29,742 bases of DNA from GW2011-AR15 sp964512765 (GTDB lineage: Archaea; Nanobdellota; Nanobdellia; Woesearchaeales; GW2011-AR15): the NCBI GenBank assembly GCA_964512765.1, contig CAZEKF010000016.1, positions 1 through 29,742 of the forward strand, given 5' to 3'. Both the position numbers and the translations under genes were made by a program. This document shows positions 23,246-29,742 of this stretch, in pieces. Under the pieces are notes generated by a model, which was given only the letters and a program-made list of their open reading frames with translations, searched no databases and was not told the origin of the DNA. The first letter of the stretch is position 1, and each line of letters starts with the position of its first letter.

Positions 23246-23860
23246 TTATAACTCTGCGTCTGGTAAATCTATTACCAATCTGCTTTGTTTTGCATGATTT
23301 AAGTAATCATCAACTTTCTTGTGGACCTCAGCTATAAATGCTCCAGTTTCTTGGTCTTTTGCTATATGTTCTGCAGATCCATCTATTACATAGCCATTTA
23401 AACCTACCTCAATGTACACTACTTGATCTTCTAAATGCATGCCTATTTCCACATAAATCTCAGTACCTTCATATCTCCCCAAATCTACCAATAAATCAGC
23501 AAGTCCTTCTTTATACAGAGCATATAACCCATAATTCAATGACAGATCAATTACTCCATCATGTTCTTCTGGGATGCAAAACAAATTTCTTGAATAAGAT
23601 ACTCCACAATCTTTTGGATCATCTCCATCATAATGTATTTTTAATTCTGTATTTTTGGGATCTTCACCAACAGCGTATGAAATGTCAATCCAATTTGGAT
23701 CTTTGTCCGGCGGGATCTCAATTCTAACAGGCCAATACTCAAGTTCTGCTGCTTCAAATATTCTTTGGGCAGTTTCATCAATTAAAGTTCTTTCTTTACT
23801 TTCCCCTAGAATCCGTTGTACAAGAGTTGGATCTTCTACAACACCATCATCATCTCTCAT
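23246..23860 (-). CDS. 204-aa acidic hypothetical protein
   Basis: Unrecognised protein, very rich in Asp/Glu, beginning MRDDDGVVEDPTLVQRILGE. It has alternating strand-type segments (WPVRIEIPP, TEIYVEIGMH, VVYIEVGLNGY) and a C-terminal helix before LVIDLPDAEL. A longer frame upstream is possible. However, TATA (near 23893-23905) predicts transcription start near 23873, and AAGGAGGGG then precedes ATG 23860 by 7 nt, a clear SD. It converges on the aldo/keto reductase gene. No metal or nucleotide motif is visible. Confidence 0.7.
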   Translation of the reverse strand: MRDDDGVVEDPTLVQRILGESKERTLIDETAQRIFEAAELEYWPVRIEIPPDKDPNWIDISYAVGEDPKNTELKIHYDGDDPKDCGVSYSRNLFCIPEEHDGVIDLSLNYGLYALYKEGLADLLVDLGRYEGTEIYVEIGMHLEDQVVYIEVGLNGYVIDGSAEHIAKDQETGAFIAEVHKKVDDYLNHAKQSRLVIDLPDAEL

Positions 23861-23991
23861 AATAAATCCCCTCCTTGTGTAAAGATAAAATAAACTAAAT
23901 ATATAAAATTTCCTTTGAAATATCAAATTCAATAGTAATTCTATTAACCAATCAAAAAATATATATACTTCCTATACCAATATACAAAAGT

Positions 23992-24975
23992 ATGTTATTG
24001 TTAAATTTAGCATTGTTTATTATAGCATGTGTTGTTCTTGTACAAAGTAATAATTATTTGGTTAAAGCATTGTCAAAAATATCATATTTTCTTAATTTGA
24101 ATGAGTTCACAATCGGGTTCATACTTGTTTCTCTCGCCACGTCATTACCTGAGATCTTTGTAGGTGTCATGAGTGCGTTTAACGGCACACCAGAATTTTC
24201 AGTTGGTAATGTCATAGGATCCAATATATTAGATTTAACATTAGTAATAGGGGTAACAGTTCTATTAGCCAAAAACATTACAATTGAAAGTAAAATCATT
24301 CAAAAAGATATGATTTACATGATTGTTATGGCGTTTCTACCTGTTGTTTTGATCATGGACCACTTGATTTGGAATAAACTCGGTTTATTTCCAAACATGG
24401 TTGAAGGATTGTCAAGGTTTGACGGTGTTATATTATTACTAGCGTTTGTTACGTACATGTACTGGTTAATTAAACAAGAACATAAGTTTTCTAAAAAGGT
24501 TGAACATACGCCTAAAAAAGAAGCTGTTAAACATATGTTGATTTTCTTATTAAGTCTAAGTTTATTATTATTCAGTTCGCATTTTGTTGTAGAATCTGGT
24601 GAATTGTTATCTATTGATCTTAATCTGTCACCATTGCTAATGGGTTTATTCTTAATCTCATTTGGTACTAGCTTACCTGAATTAATGTTTGAGTCAAAAG
24701 CTGTGTTAGCAGGCCATCAAAGCATGGCAGTCGGTGATTTAATAGGTAGTGTTATAACAAATTCATCATTAGTACTAGGAATAACTTCTGTCATTGCACC
24801 AATACATGTTAATTCGTTAATTTATGTAACAAGTACAATGTTTATGCTGTTCAGTGCTTTCATCTTTTTCACATTTGCAGAAAGTGACAATAAAATAACA
24901 TGGACAGAAGGATTGTCATTACTACTTCTATATGTGTTGTTTATTATTGTGGAGACTTATATTAAAAACATATAG
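23992..24975 (+). CDS. Na+/Ca2+ exchanger-family cation antiporter (CaCA, YrbG-like)
   Basis: A 327-aa membrane antiporter with about ten helices in two inverted halves. The alpha-1 repeat reads SLATSLPEIFVG and VGNVIGSNILDL; the alpha-2 repeat reads SFGTSLPELMFE and VGDLIGSVITNSS. The acidic TSLPE residues and the Asn/Asp and Ser of GN(V/L)IGS are the known ion ligands of the family. Like other prokaryotic members it lacks the large cytosolic regulatory loop; a short KKVEHTPKKEA linker joins the halves. A TATA at about 23958-23970 is 27 nt upstream, so the start is leaderless. Calcium is the likely ion, by family. Confidence 0.92.
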   Translation: MLLLNLALFIIACVVLVQSNNYLVKALSKISYFLNLNEFTIGFILVSLATSLPEIFVGVMSAFNGTPEFSVGNVIGSNILDLTLVIGVTVLLAKNITIESKIIQKDMIYMIVMAFLPVVLIMDHLIWNKLGLFPNMVEGLSRFDGVILLLAFVTYMYWLIKQEHKFSKKVEHTPKKEAVKHMLIFLLSLSLLLFSSHFVVESGELLSIDLNLSPLLMGLFLISFGTSLPELMFESKAVLAGHQSMAVGDLIGSVITNSSLVLGITSVIAPIHVNSLIYVTSTMFMLFSAFIFFTFAESDNKITWTEGLSLLLLYVLFIIVETYIKNI

Positions 24976-24980
24976 CTCAT

Positions 24981-25934
24981 TTAAAATCCGTGGTCGATAT
25001 CAAGAAGTAATTTTCCTAGTCTTTTTGGTTCAGTTCTAAATAGATTTTCAATTAACCTTCTATAAGAAAACATTCTTCCTGGAATTACTTTTACAACATC
25101 AAATCCTTTAGTTCCTTCATAAGTTTTTCCAGCTTCGTCCAGTGCATTTAATCCTAATTGCATTGTTTTACCATAATCTAATTCGAGAATTTCTGTTGGA
25201 ACTTTAAATTGCTCTCTTAACATCTTTAGTACAACATCACCATTTTCTAATCTAAAATTGGATACTCTTGTCGTAACCAAAAGTGTATCATCACTAAATA
25301 CTGTAGATGCATACATTTCAACTTCATCAGTGTCATTTAACAAAAAAATAAATTGTGGACCCCTTGAAACATTATCTTCAATTGAAAAATAAGCATATTG
25401 AAGTAACTGAAAAAAATCTTTATTTTGAGTTCTTATATCCGACCTTAATGTAGGTGCAAATACTTCCCAAGGCATTTGTAAATATTTTAAAGTTAATTCT
25501 GATAAATAGTTATGATCATCATATTGGTTCAATTGTCTTGCAATATGTGAAACAACCATTCCAAATTTACTACTTAACCATTCCAAGTCAGTAACATCCG
25601 CCAAATTATAATAATCTGGGTAATTATGCAATTTTTCAAATAATAATATTCCTGTAAACCTTCTAATTGAAAATCCTTCTTTATCAAGCCTTTTAGGAGT
25701 AAAATAATTTTTTTTTACATTCCTATCAAAAGCTGCTTGTTCTCGAAGCATAATTAATGTATCTGTATCAGTTCTTCCATATATGCCAAATGCAAAGTGT
25801 GACAAAGGATATGCATAAAGTTTATGACCTTTATATCTTTCACCTGTCTCCACTGTTGTTATTGCCATATCTTCTAGCAACACTCCATAATTTTCAGATC
25901 CTTGGTATGGTTGCAATCCTATAACTGTTGACAT
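24981..25934 (-). CDS. divergent proteasome-beta-like (Ntn-hydrolase fold) protein
   Basis: This 317-aa protein begins MSTVIGL, which resembles the TTxxG start of mature proteasome beta subunits. It continues with YGVLLEDMAITT (the Asp-containing strand), YKGHKLYAY (the Lys-containing strand) and FAFGIYGRTD, like the 'xxGxxxD' segment of that family. Near the C-terminus, MQLGLNALDEAGK and GFDVVKVIPG match the late helix and strand (lalkAl...D...vvvI..G). Between them lies about 100 extra residues of unknown type. T3 could be the catalytic Thr after trimming. Homology is inferred by eye, so confidence is moderate. It is divergent from the thermosome; TATA at 25957-25964 gives a leaderless start. 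Confidence 0.45.
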   Translation of the reverse strand: MSTVIGLQPYQGSENYGVLLEDMAITTVETGERYKGHKLYAYPLSHFAFGIYGRTDTDTLIMLREQAAFDRNVKKNYFTPKRLDKEGFSIRRFTGILLFEKLHNYPDYYNLADVTDLEWLSSKFGMVVSHIARQLNQYDDHNYLSELTLKYLQMPWEVFAPTLRSDIRTQNKDFFQLLQYAYFSIEDNVSRGPQFIFLLNDTDEVEMYASTVFSDDTLLVTTRVSNFRLENGDVVLKMLREQFKVPTEILELDYGKTMQLGLNALDEAGKTYEGTKGFDVVKVIPGRMFSYRRLIENLFRTEPKRLGKLLLDIDHGF

Positions 25935-26004
25935 TTTTTTCAGAGATTGTAACTAATTTATAAAATTAGATGTTCAATTTTTTACACTCAATTAATCCAA
26001 TAGC

Positions 26005-26050
26005 TTTAAATAAAAAAATCCTTTCTTCTGACCATATTACAAAGGGGGAG
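26005..26050 (+). promoter_or_regulatory. thermosome promoter and Shine-Dalgarno
   Basis: TTTAAATAA (26005-26013) predicts transcription start near 26036. GGGGGAG (26044-26050) precedes ATG 26057 by 6 nt. The promoter lies downstream of ATG 25970, ruling out the longer reading frame. Confidence 0.65.
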
Positions 26051-26056
26051 TTTATT

Positions 26057-27667
26057 ATGGCAAAAGATGTACAACCTATATTCATATTACCTGAAAATAC
26101 GCAAAGAAAACAAGGCAGGAATGCTCAAAGGAACAACATCATGGCTGCTAAATTAGTAGCTGAAACAGTCAGAACAACATTAGGTCCAAAAGGAATGGAT
26201 AAAATGTTAGTTGATTCATTAGGAGATGTTGTTGTTACAAATGACGGTGTTACAATCCTTGAAGAAATGCAGATTGAACATCCAGCTGCAAAGATGATAG
26301 TTGAAGTTGCGAAAACTCAAGAAGACGAAGTTGGGGATGGGACGACAACAGCTGTTGTTTTATCAGGTGAACTACTAAAACAAGCTGAGGATTTACTTGA
26401 TAAAGAAATCCATCCAACTGTGATTGTTAAAGGGTATAGAATGGCTGCTGATAAAGCTCTTTTAATTTTAAACAGTATTGCAAAACCTGTATCTGATAAA
26501 GACGACATTATTTTGGAAAAGATTGCACAAACAGCAATGACTGGTAAAGGTGCAGAATCTAACAAAGAAAAATTAGCTAAAATTACTGTTCATGCTGTTA
26601 AACAAGTCATGGTTGATAAAAATATTGACTCTGATGACATAAAAATTGAAAAAAAAGTTGGTGGTAGTATTGAAGACACTGAACTAATCCAAGGCATTGT
26701 TTTGGACAAAGAACGTGTTCATTCTGGAATGCCGAAAACTGTAAATAATGCAAAAATCGCTTTAATAGATTCGCCGTTAGAAGTTAAAAGTACAGAAACT
26801 GATGCAAAGATCCAGATAACAGATCCTAGTCAGATGCAAGCATTCCTTAACATGGAAGAAAAAATGTTAAAACAAATGGTTGCTAAATTGATTAATTCTG
26901 GAGCAAACACAGTATTTTGTCAAAAGGGTGTTGACGATGTTGCGCAACATTTCTTAGCAAAGAATAAAATATATACAATTAGACGAGTCAAAAAAAGTGA
27001 CATGGAAAAATTAGCTAAGTCAACTGGTGCAAGGATTGTGACAAACCTTGATGATTTATCAAATAATGATCTCGGTAACGCAGCTATTGTTGAAGAAGAA
27101 AAAGTTGGCGATGAAAACATGACTTTTGTCAGAGAATGTAAAAATGCAAAGTCTGTCACAATTTTAGTAAGAGGTAGCACTGAACATGTTGCTGAAGAAG
27201 CAGAACGTGCGATTGTTGATTCAATCGGTGACGTAATGTCAGCTATTAAAACAGGTAAAGTTGTAGCAGGTGCTGGCAGTCCAGAAATGGAACTTAGCAA
27301 AAAGTTAATGAGTTTTTCAGAAACATTATCAGGAAGAGAACAGTTAGCAGTGAGAGCGTTTGCTGAAGCAATGGAAATCATACCAAGGACATTAGCAGAA
27401 AACGCTGGGTTAGACCCAATTGATACATTAACAGAACTTAAGTCTGCGCACGAAAAAAACCTTGTATGGGCAGGCATTGATGTTTTCACTGGCAAAGTAA
27501 TGGACGCATGGACAAGAGGAGTGTTAGAACCATTAAAAGTAAAAACTCAGGCTGTTTCAAGTGCAAGTGAAGTCGCAACAATGATATTAAGGATTGATGA
27601 TGTAATTGCTTCTGGTGATAGACCACAAATACCGCCACAAGGACCTGCTCCTGGCATGGAGATGTAA
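26057..27667 (+). CDS. thsA: thermosome subunit (group II chaperonin)
   Basis: A 536-aa ATP-dependent chaperonin subunit that folds proteins inside a double-ring cage. The equatorial ATP site is intact: RTTLGPKGMDKMLVD, VTNDGVTILEEM and EVGDGTTTAVVLSGELL. The apical domain follows, and the C-terminal equatorial half carries VVAGAGSPEMELSKKL and AENAGLDPIDTL. Length is normal. The C-terminus ends PQGPAPGMEM with only a short Gly/Met-type tail. The start is set by TATA (26005-26013) and SD. Only one subunit gene is in the window, so homo- versus hetero-oligomer cannot be told. Confidence 0.96.
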   Translation: MAKDVQPIFILPENTQRKQGRNAQRNNIMAAKLVAETVRTTLGPKGMDKMLVDSLGDVVVTNDGVTILEEMQIEHPAAKMIVEVAKTQEDEVGDGTTTAVVLSGELLKQAEDLLDKEIHPTVIVKGYRMAADKALLILNSIAKPVSDKDDIILEKIAQTAMTGKGAESNKEKLAKITVHAVKQVMVDKNIDSDDIKIEKKVGGSIEDTELIQGIVLDKERVHSGMPKTVNNAKIALIDSPLEVKSTETDAKIQITDPSQMQAFLNMEEKMLKQMVAKLINSGANTVFCQKGVDDVAQHFLAKNKIYTIRRVKKSDMEKLAKSTGARIVTNLDDLSNNDLGNAAIVEEEKVGDENMTFVRECKNAKSVTILVRGSTEHVAEEAERAIVDSIGDVMSAIKTGKVVAGAGSPEMELSKKLMSFSETLSGREQLAVRAFAEAMEIIPRTLAENAGLDPIDTLTELKSAHEKNLVWAGIDVFTGKVMDAWTRGVLEPLKVKTQAVSSASEVATMILRIDDVIASGDRPQIPPQGPAPGMEM

Positions 27668-27723
27668 AATCTCAATCTACATAGAAAATATTTTTAAATA
27701 AGATTGTATTTACTTCTTTTCCC

Positions 27724-28539
27724 ATGGATACATATTCTTTCCCTGAACTGAAAATATTGCCCATAGGCAAAGTAAGGATAGCTGCATTTTCTGATCCTAA
27801 ATCTGTTAATAAATTAAAAGAATCATTTGCTAAATCAAAACTAATTAAGAATCCAATTTTAGTGGCAAAAGTCTTAGACGAATACATGGTAGTTGACGGT
27901 ACTAGCAGGTTTGATGCATTAAAAAAACTAAATGCAAAACATGTTCTTGCCCAGGTCATTGACTATGATGATGATGAGATTATTATTGAATCATGGGACT
28001 TAGTTGTTAAAGGAATTAAAATTGACGAGTTACTAAATGAAATTAGAAAACTTAAAGGAGTAATAATAGAAGAGTCACCTCTTGAATTGATTAATTTTTT
28101 ATTTAAAAAAGATGGTTTTATGGGGAATTTCATAAACAAGAACATAGCTTATCTAATAAAATATGATAAAGGTTCTGAAACTGTTCTTACTAGTTTTAAA
28201 GAGTTAATTGACATATTGTCAAAATATGAATTAATAAGAATTGCGCATGATAATCTTCAAGACTATTTAAATAAATATCCTGATTCGTTAGTATATTGTT
28301 CACCTATTCCTTCAAAAGTTGATACTGTTGAAATGTTTACACGCAAACTGCTGTTTTATGGTGACACAATACGACATTTAATTCCTAAACGAGTACTAAG
28401 ACTGGATTTTGACATTAATGTGTTATTAAGCAATGAATCTACTGAAGAAAAAAATAATAGATTACAAAAATATATTAATAAAAGAATAAAAAATGGCGAT
28501 GCCAGATTTTATGAAGAACCTGTTTTTGTTTTTGAGTGA
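27724..28539 (+). CDS. SerK-like/ParB-fold protein (free-serine-kinase homologue)
   Basis: A 271-aa protein with an N-terminal ParB/Srx-type domain: NPILVAKVLDEYMVVDGTSR, then FDALKKLNAKHVLAQVIDYD. This pattern and the C-terminal FYGDTIRHLIPKRVLRLDFD match my recollection of archaeal SerK, the ADP-dependent free L-serine kinase of Thermococcus, in layout and length. The nucleotide motif usually reads DGHHR; here it is D58-G-T-S-R62. It may be a variant enzyme or a DNA- or nucleotide-binding relative. TATA TTTTTAAATAAG about 27 nt upstream indicates a leaderless start. It follows the thermosome with its own promoter. Confidence 0.65.
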   Translation: MDTYSFPELKILPIGKVRIAAFSDPKSVNKLKESFAKSKLIKNPILVAKVLDEYMVVDGTSRFDALKKLNAKHVLAQVIDYDDDEIIIESWDLVVKGIKIDELLNEIRKLKGVIIEESPLELINFLFKKDGFMGNFINKNIAYLIKYDKGSETVLTSFKELIDILSKYELIRIAHDNLQDYLNKYPDSLVYCSPIPSKVDTVEMFTRKLLFYGDTIRHLIPKRVLRLDFDINVLLSNESTEEKNNRLQKYINKRIKNGDARFYEEPVFVFE

Positions 28540-28546
28540 TCCCAAT

Positions 28547-28747
28547 CTATTTGCCAAGTTTAGGAAGAAAATATTCATCAAGCAATCTTAATCCTTCATC
28601 ATAAACTTTTTCTATGATTAAATCAGTTTGAACCATGTGTTCACGACGACGGTTTATAATACTTACCGGAGAAGTTTCACCTGCAAAAGGTTTAAGATCA
28701 AGGGCACCTCTCTCTGGATTATTATAATATTTTTGCATTAACATCAT
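28547..28747 (-). CDS. 66-aa hypothetical protein
   Basis: A small soluble protein beginning MMLMQKYYNNPERGALDLKP and ending in a helix, VYDEGLRLLDEYFLPKLGK. No motif recognised. The true start may be either of the first two ATGs. It converges on the SerK-like gene with a 7-nt gap and lies downstream of the 52-aa membrane protein on the same strand. Composition looks coding (balanced charged residues), but no promoter is obvious. Confidence 0.5.
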   Translation of the reverse strand: MMLMQKYYNNPERGALDLKPFAGETSPVSIINRRREHMVQTDLIIEKVYDEGLRLLDEYFLPKLGK

Positions 28748-28788
28748 TGGAATTGATAAATGTTATTCTTTTTATTACTATTAAGTAA

Positions 28789-28947
28789 TTACCAAGTCAT
28801 TATTGCATATCCAATCATTATAATTCCTAGAACAAGTAATCCAATCCCTATTAACTGGTTGTTTGAAATATTTACTGTCTTTTTTTGTTTTGGTTGTTTC
28901 TGTACCAATGGTTTAGTTGGTTTTACTATCTGCTCCATCTTTGCCAT
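28789..28947 (-). CDS. 52-aa single-pass membrane protein
   Basis: A short frame reads MAKMEQIVKPTKPLVQKQPK, then QKKTVNISNN and a single hydrophobic helix LIGIGLLVLGIIMIGYAIM ending TW. The N-terminal 30 residues are basic and likely cytoplasmic; the helix is about 19 residues. ATTTAAAAAC near 28968-28978 lies about 27 nt upstream of ATG 28947, supporting a leaderless start. The opposite strand carries an apparently hydrophobic frame of 76 codons that is a shadow of this gene. Function unknown. Confidence 0.65.
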   Translation of the reverse strand: MAKMEQIVKPTKPLVQKQPKQKKTVNISNNQLIGIGLLVLGIIMIGYAIMTW

Positions 28948-29065
28948 GACTAATGTTGAGACTATAGAGTTTTTAAATGTTGTTGTTTAACATAATTTTT
29001 TAGTTAATCACTTAACAGTCAAGACTACCATAATGTTTAAATATAAAACTTATTTCCAATTCACC

Positions 29066-29401
29066 ATGGCCAATTTGAAGACTGTCGGGGATGCATTAAA
29101 CTCCACTCCACGATCACCTACACATGTTAGTTTTAATGGACTTGATCAAGGAAATCCAGTTAAAGGAAAAATTTCTCCATTCCTTGCTCTTCTTCTGAGT
29201 TATATTCCTGTAGAAGATGGAATTGAATTCCATGATTTAGCAAAAAAATTACCTGGCGGAGAAACAGTAGAAAAACAATCAAAATTGTATAGGGCACTAA
29301 ATAATTCACTAGCTTCTAATGGATTTGTTGAAAAAAAAGACAGCGAATACTTCTTAACACAAATGGCACAACAGGGCAATTATACTTGTGTTTATCATTA
29401 G
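29066..29401 (+). CDS. winged-helix-like small protein
   Basis: A 111-aa protein starting MANLKTVGDALNSTPRSPTH. Residues 38-100 read as a winged-helix fold. The first helix is SPFLALLLSYI, the second helix FHDLAKKLPGG, the recognition-type helix KLYRALNNSLASNGF, and the wing VEKKDSEYFLT. It is probably a DNA-binding regulator, but could be a protein-interaction wHTH. A longer frame begins at 29033, but TTTAAATATAAA (29037-29048) is the TATA box and lies about 25 nt before ATG 29066. It is upstream of tRNA-Tyr on the same strand. Confidence 0.6.
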   Translation: MANLKTVGDALNSTPRSPTHVSFNGLDQGNPVKGKISPFLALLLSYIPVEDGIEFHDLAKKLPGGETVEKQSKLYRALNNSLASNGFVEKKDSEYFLTQMAQQGNYTCVYH

Positions 29402-29423
29402 AACTGTTTTTTCTGAGAGTAAA

Positions 29424-29431
29424 GTTTAAAA
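29424..29431 (+). promoter_or_regulatory. tRNA-Tyr promoter (TATA)
   Basis: GTTTAAAA (29424-29431) is centred about 29 nt upstream of the first base of the tRNA, the usual archaeal spacing, so little or no 5' leader is expected. Confidence 0.6.
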
Positions 29432-29456
29432 GTCATACGTATTTTCTATGAATAAA

Positions 29457-29582
29457 CCCTCCTTAGCTCAGCGGCTAGAGCGTTCGGCTGTAGAAAATCG
29501 CTGTTTGACAATGCTAAAAGCAATGGATGAAAAACAGTCAGCCGTCACCGAAAGGTCCCCGGTTCGAATCTGGGAGGAGGGA
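29457..29582 (+). tRNA. tRNA-Tyr(GUA) with intron
   Basis: The cloverleaf folds once a 53-nt insert is removed. The acceptor CCCTCCT pairs with AGGAGGG (discriminator A73), the D stem GCTC with GAGC, the anticodon stem TTCGG with CCGAA, and the T stem CCCGG with CTGGG around TTCGAAT. The anticodon loop is C-U-GUA-G-A. C1-G72 with A73 is the archaeal Tyr identity set. CCA is not encoded. A T-rich stretch follows (CTTATTTTTG, from 29585) and probably terminates transcription. Confidence 0.95.
29494..29546 (+). other. tRNA-Tyr intron at position 37/38
   Basis: A 53-nt insertion after G37 at the canonical archaeal position; an equivalent 29495-29547 boundary gives the same mature RNA. It can fold as CTGTTT (29501-29506) with AAACAG (29532-29537), plus an inner TGCT/AGCA hairpin (29512-29515, 29519-29522). 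The bulge-helix-bulge around the splice sites is imperfect: C-G, U/C mismatch, G-C, U-G between the two bulges. Splicing endonuclease of relaxed specificity is therefore likely. Confidence 0.85.
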
Positions 29583-29679
29583 TTCTTATTTTTGTAATAT
29601 TTTGATATTTAGGTTGATTTAAATATAAGATACTTTTTGTATCCTATAATATTTAAATAGAAAGCAAAAGGTGGTTTTA

Positions 29680-29700
29680 ATGAGTTTAGAAATGAAATAA
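29680..29700 (+). CDS. six-codon frame with strong SD, running into the end repeat
   Basis: ATG 29680 follows AAAGGTGG (29667-29674) by 5 nt, and a TATA-like TTTAAAT (29652-29658) lies further upstream. The frame reads MSLEMK and stops where the 51-bp repeat begins (29692). With signals this good the original gene was probably longer and has been cut by the repeat or the contig end. As a real peptide it would be very short. Confidence 0.3.
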   Translation: MSLEMK

Positions 29701-29742
29701 GGGGACACCCCTTATAATCCCCTTCCGCTTCGCTACTCTGCG
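29692..29742 (-). repeat. 51-bp inverted repeat, right copy
   Basis: Reverse complement of 4-54 with no mismatch. It contains the same 8-bp hairpin (29697-29704 with 29708-29715, loop ACA). The copy ends exactly at the window end, so the full repeat unit may be longer. See the left copy for interpretation. Confidence 0.9.

Noticed and set aside
25970..26056. Longer thermosome N-terminus (29 extra residues)
   Set aside because: It begins upstream of the promoter; the SD and family alignment place the start at 26057.
28760..28990. 76-codon hydrophobic frame on the plus strand
   Set aside because: It lies antisense to the 52-aa membrane protein gene, which has a TATA box and sensible basic-then-hydrophobic order; the plus frame has no promoter or SD.
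29457..29582. tRNA-Asp(GUC) from alternative splicing register
   Set aside because: It would give a six-base anticodon loop, and the C1-G72 pair with A73 fits Tyr, not Asp.
1..29742. CRISPR arrays, transposases, integrases or prophage genes
   Set aside because: No regularly spaced repeats and no recognisable mobility protein in any frame; the only repeat is the end pair.

Overview
The window is AT-rich chromosomal DNA from an archaeon. Domain-level evidence: an archaeal-type glutamyl-tRNA synthetase, ribosomal protein eS8, a thermosome subunit, a Dph6-type diphthamide ligase, a histone-fold protein of the DUF1931 type, and a tRNA-Tyr with the archaeal C1-G72 pair and an intron at 37/38. Most genes have a TATA box centred 24-29 nt upstream of the start codon and no leader, as in leaderless archaeal transcription. 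The remaining genes carry GGTGAT, GGGGTG or GGAGG Shine-Dalgarno (SD) sites. Many small family-less proteins, together with ferritin, 2-Cys peroxiredoxin and a bacterial-type MutL, suggest a mesophilic, oxygen-exposed DPANN lineage (Woesearchaeota/Pacearchaeota-like). That placement is inference. Both ends carry the same 51-bp sequence in opposite orientation, so this looks like a whole contig broken at a dispersed repeat.

Layout. 1-2664 (minus): a small ORF ending inside the repeat, a membrane-anchored Holliday-junction-resolvase-like nuclease, a small membrane protein with an operator-like palindrome at its promoter, then peroxiredoxin-ferritin and dph6. 2754-7413: a large protein with a PolB-type 3'-5' exonuclease domain but no polymerase motifs, two unknown proteins, and eS8. 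7521-10547 (plus): a split or frameshifted gene, an NSUN-type RNA m5C methyltransferase and three unknown proteins, two of them helical. 10553-15568 (minus): DUF1931 histone-fold protein, GltX, a Hanks-type kinase, endonuclease-type MutL apparently starting at AUU, and a cupin with a one-base frameshift. 15703-20089: a GH133-like debranching enzyme apparently starting at a non-AUG codon, a UPF0489/peptide-arginase-like protein, a polytopic membrane protein and a coiled-coil protein.

20150-20395 is the most unusual region. It holds two consecutive compact transcription units, each with a TATA box, the same 13-nt SD leader and a T-tract. They encode 13- and 8-residue cysteine peptides (MGDDCCGGDKCEE and MKGNGGCC). 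No same-strand gene follows that they could attenuate.

20382-29582: aldehyde dehydrogenase divergent from a phosphoribosyltransferase and aldo/keto reductase pair, an unknown acidic protein, a CaCA-type cation exchanger, a proteasome-beta-like protein divergent from the thermosome, a SerK/ParB-like protein, three small genes and the intron-containing tRNA-Tyr.

Functional themes: oxidative-stress defence, translation and tRNA maturation, DNA repair, proteostasis, and carbohydrate/aldehyde metabolism. All names come from reading motifs by eye; no database search was possible.
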